Shown one piece after another: positions 27,649 to 28,353 of a stretch of DNA of 28,353 nt. Each line of letters begins with the position of its first letter. The stretch's first letter is position 1. The translations under genes and the position numbers were made by a program. Under the pieces are notes generated by a model. It was given only the letters and a program-made list of their open reading frames with translations. It searched no databases and was not told the DNA's origin. The stretch is from UBA2206 sp049303905 (lineage in GTDB: Bacteria > Patescibacteriota > Minisyncoccia > Moranbacterales > UBA2206): NCBI GenBank assembly GCA_049303905.1, contig JBAQNP010000044.1, positions 1 to 28,353 of the forward strand, in the 5' to 3' direction.

Positions 27649-28197
27649 ATGCCAAAAATCGCAATCACCTCCGACATTCACAATAATGAAGTCAATCTCC
27701 AAAAGGTTTTGGATTTTTGTGGGCGAGAAAAAATCGAGACGATGATTTGTTGCGGGGATATGGCCTCACTTGAAACGCTTGATTTTATGAATGATAATTT
27801 TTCGGGAAATATCCTTTATACTTATGGCAATGCCGATTATGATGATCTTCTTGAACTTGCCGATGAGAAAAAATATCGCAACACTTACATTTTCAAAAAA
27901 TTTGGCGAAGCGGTGATTGACCCCGCAAAACCTAACGGCCGCGGGGCAAGAAATGTGGCTTTTGTTCATTATCCGCAAGAAGCCAAAGGACTCGCGCGAA
28001 CCGGAAAATATGATTTTGTTTTCTATGGCCACACTCATAAACCCTGGGTTGAAAAATTCAAAGCCGACGCCAATCAAAAAGAATGCACTCTCCTCAACCC
28101 CGGCACTCTCGCCGGCGAAATATATCCCCCGACCTTTGCTGTTTGGGAAACGGATACTGACAAATTCGATTTAATTAGAATTCATGAACTTAAATAA
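27649..28197 (+). CDS. Metallophosphoesterase, YfcE/MJ0936-like
   Basis: The 182-residue protein carries the calcineurin-like metal-site motifs in order: ITSDIHNN (Asp, His), CCGDM (Asp), YGNADYDD (Asn), FVHYPQEA (His), FYGHTHKP (two His) and LLNPGTLAG. This is the small stand-alone YfcE/MJ0936-type phosphodiesterase group, with activity in vitro on model phosphodiesters and unclear natural substrates. The typical GHxHG pattern before the last block is partly altered (HYPQEA). It starts six bases after the TrmB-family gene stop codon and is surely cotranscribed with it, so its expression is linked to that regulator. Confidence 0.9.
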   Translation: MPKIAITSDIHNNEVNLQKVLDFCGREKIETMICCGDMASLETLDFMNDNFSGNILYTYGNADYDDLLELADEKKYRNTYIFKKFGEAVIDPAKPNGRGARNVAFVHYPQEAKGLARTGKYDFVFYGHTHKPWVEKFKADANQKECTLLNPGTLAGEIYPPTFAVWETDTDKFDLIRIHELK

Positions 28198-28235
28198 TTG
28201 TTATTTAAATTTTTTACAGAAAGAAAAAACTCCTC

Positions 28236-28266
28236 GCCATTTTTCTTTTCCCAAAAGAAAAGTGGC
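28236..28266. other. Hairpin near the window end
   Basis: GCCATTTTTCTTTT (28236-28249) pairs with AAAAGAAAAGTGGC (28253-28266) around CCC, with one G-U pair in the plus-strand sense. It lies 39 bases after the metallophosphoesterase stop codon. There is no T-run on the plus strand; on the minus strand TTTTTTC follows a short GAGGAG. It may act as a terminator or be a dispersed repeat. The rest of 28198-28353 shows no supportable gene. Confidence 0.5.
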
Positions 28267-28353
28267 AAAAAAGAAAAAGGCCATCCGAGCTCATAGAAAG
28301 ATAAATTTTCAACTTTTTCGCTAAAATTTATAACTCGGCCCGACCAAATGCGT

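Noticed and set aside
28198..28353. Minus-strand open frame reaching the window edge (about 50 codons)
   Set aside because: It translates a low-complexity hairpin region (Phe/Lys/Leu runs), has no start signal visible, and cannot be supported.
1..28353. Recoded TGA (as in Absconditabacteria/Gracilibacteria)
   Set aside because: All conserved proteins are full length in the standard code without internal TGA; the single case at 85-87 is local.
1..28353. CRISPR array
   Set aside because: No regularly spaced direct repeats of 20-40 bases; the repeats seen are palindromic spacer words or single tandem duplications.

Overview
The window looks like a chromosomal piece of a Candidate Phyla Radiation (Patescibacteria, probably Parcubacteria-like) bacterium. 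The evidence is the AT-rich sequence, standard genetic code, compact housekeeping genes, many starts without a Shine-Dalgarno, a DUF4446-infB-rbfA-DHH block, a stand-alone four-helix-bundle (IVP) gene and several small VirB2/TrbC-like pilin genes of the kind common in that group. This placement is inference; no rRNA gene is present.

Layout. 1-3.4 kb: a transglutaminase-like protein with a damaged or unusual 5' end, tRNA-Pro and tRNA-Gly on the minus strand, HU, and RNase Y. 3.4-9.4 kb: divergent rny/gpmI promoters, gpmI, then the minus-strand run nusA-ppa-tig-clpP (transcription, pyrophosphate removal, nascent-chain folding, proteolysis). 9.4-10.8 kb: an AbiEi/AbiEii-type toxin-antitoxin pair with a consensus promoter and an operator-like palindrome at its start point. 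10.8-12.4 kb: an SPFH/band-7 membrane protein overlapping a proline-rich membrane partner.

12.4-19.0 kb, all minus strand, is the most unusual region. A methyltransferase gene is followed by an orphan solute-binding lipoprotein and five secreted proteins that share a two-helix VirB2-like pilin domain. Two of these five carry cysteine-rich ectodomains built from a repeated six-cysteine module, and an IVP gene flanked by inverted repeats sits among them. The lipoprotein gene and the first cysteine-rich pilin gene each start 2-3 bases after a ~140-150 nt element bounded by the same 14-base inverted repeat. The internal stems of the two elements differ in sequence but remain paired. A shorter relative lies upstream of HU. 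I read this as a surface-appendage locus with a recurring structured element, either a leader RNA or a mobile palindrome. No VirB4/VirB6 or other secretion machinery is in the window.

19.0-24.3 kb: a tRNA-Ser fragment interrupted by a 20-base GC-rich palindrome, intact tRNA-Ser(CGA), then plus-strand DUF4446, infB, rbfA, an NrnA-like DHH phosphoesterase and endonuclease IV. 24.3-28.3 kb: accessory genes with perfect TTGACA-17-TATAAT promoters (an AAA/DUF4143 ATPase with a 12-bp operator-like palindrome, an unrecognised 292-residue protein, and an apparently leaderless TrmB-family regulator followed by a metallophosphoesterase). Intergenic spacers repeatedly carry hairpins built from short words such as TTTACGAAAATAC.
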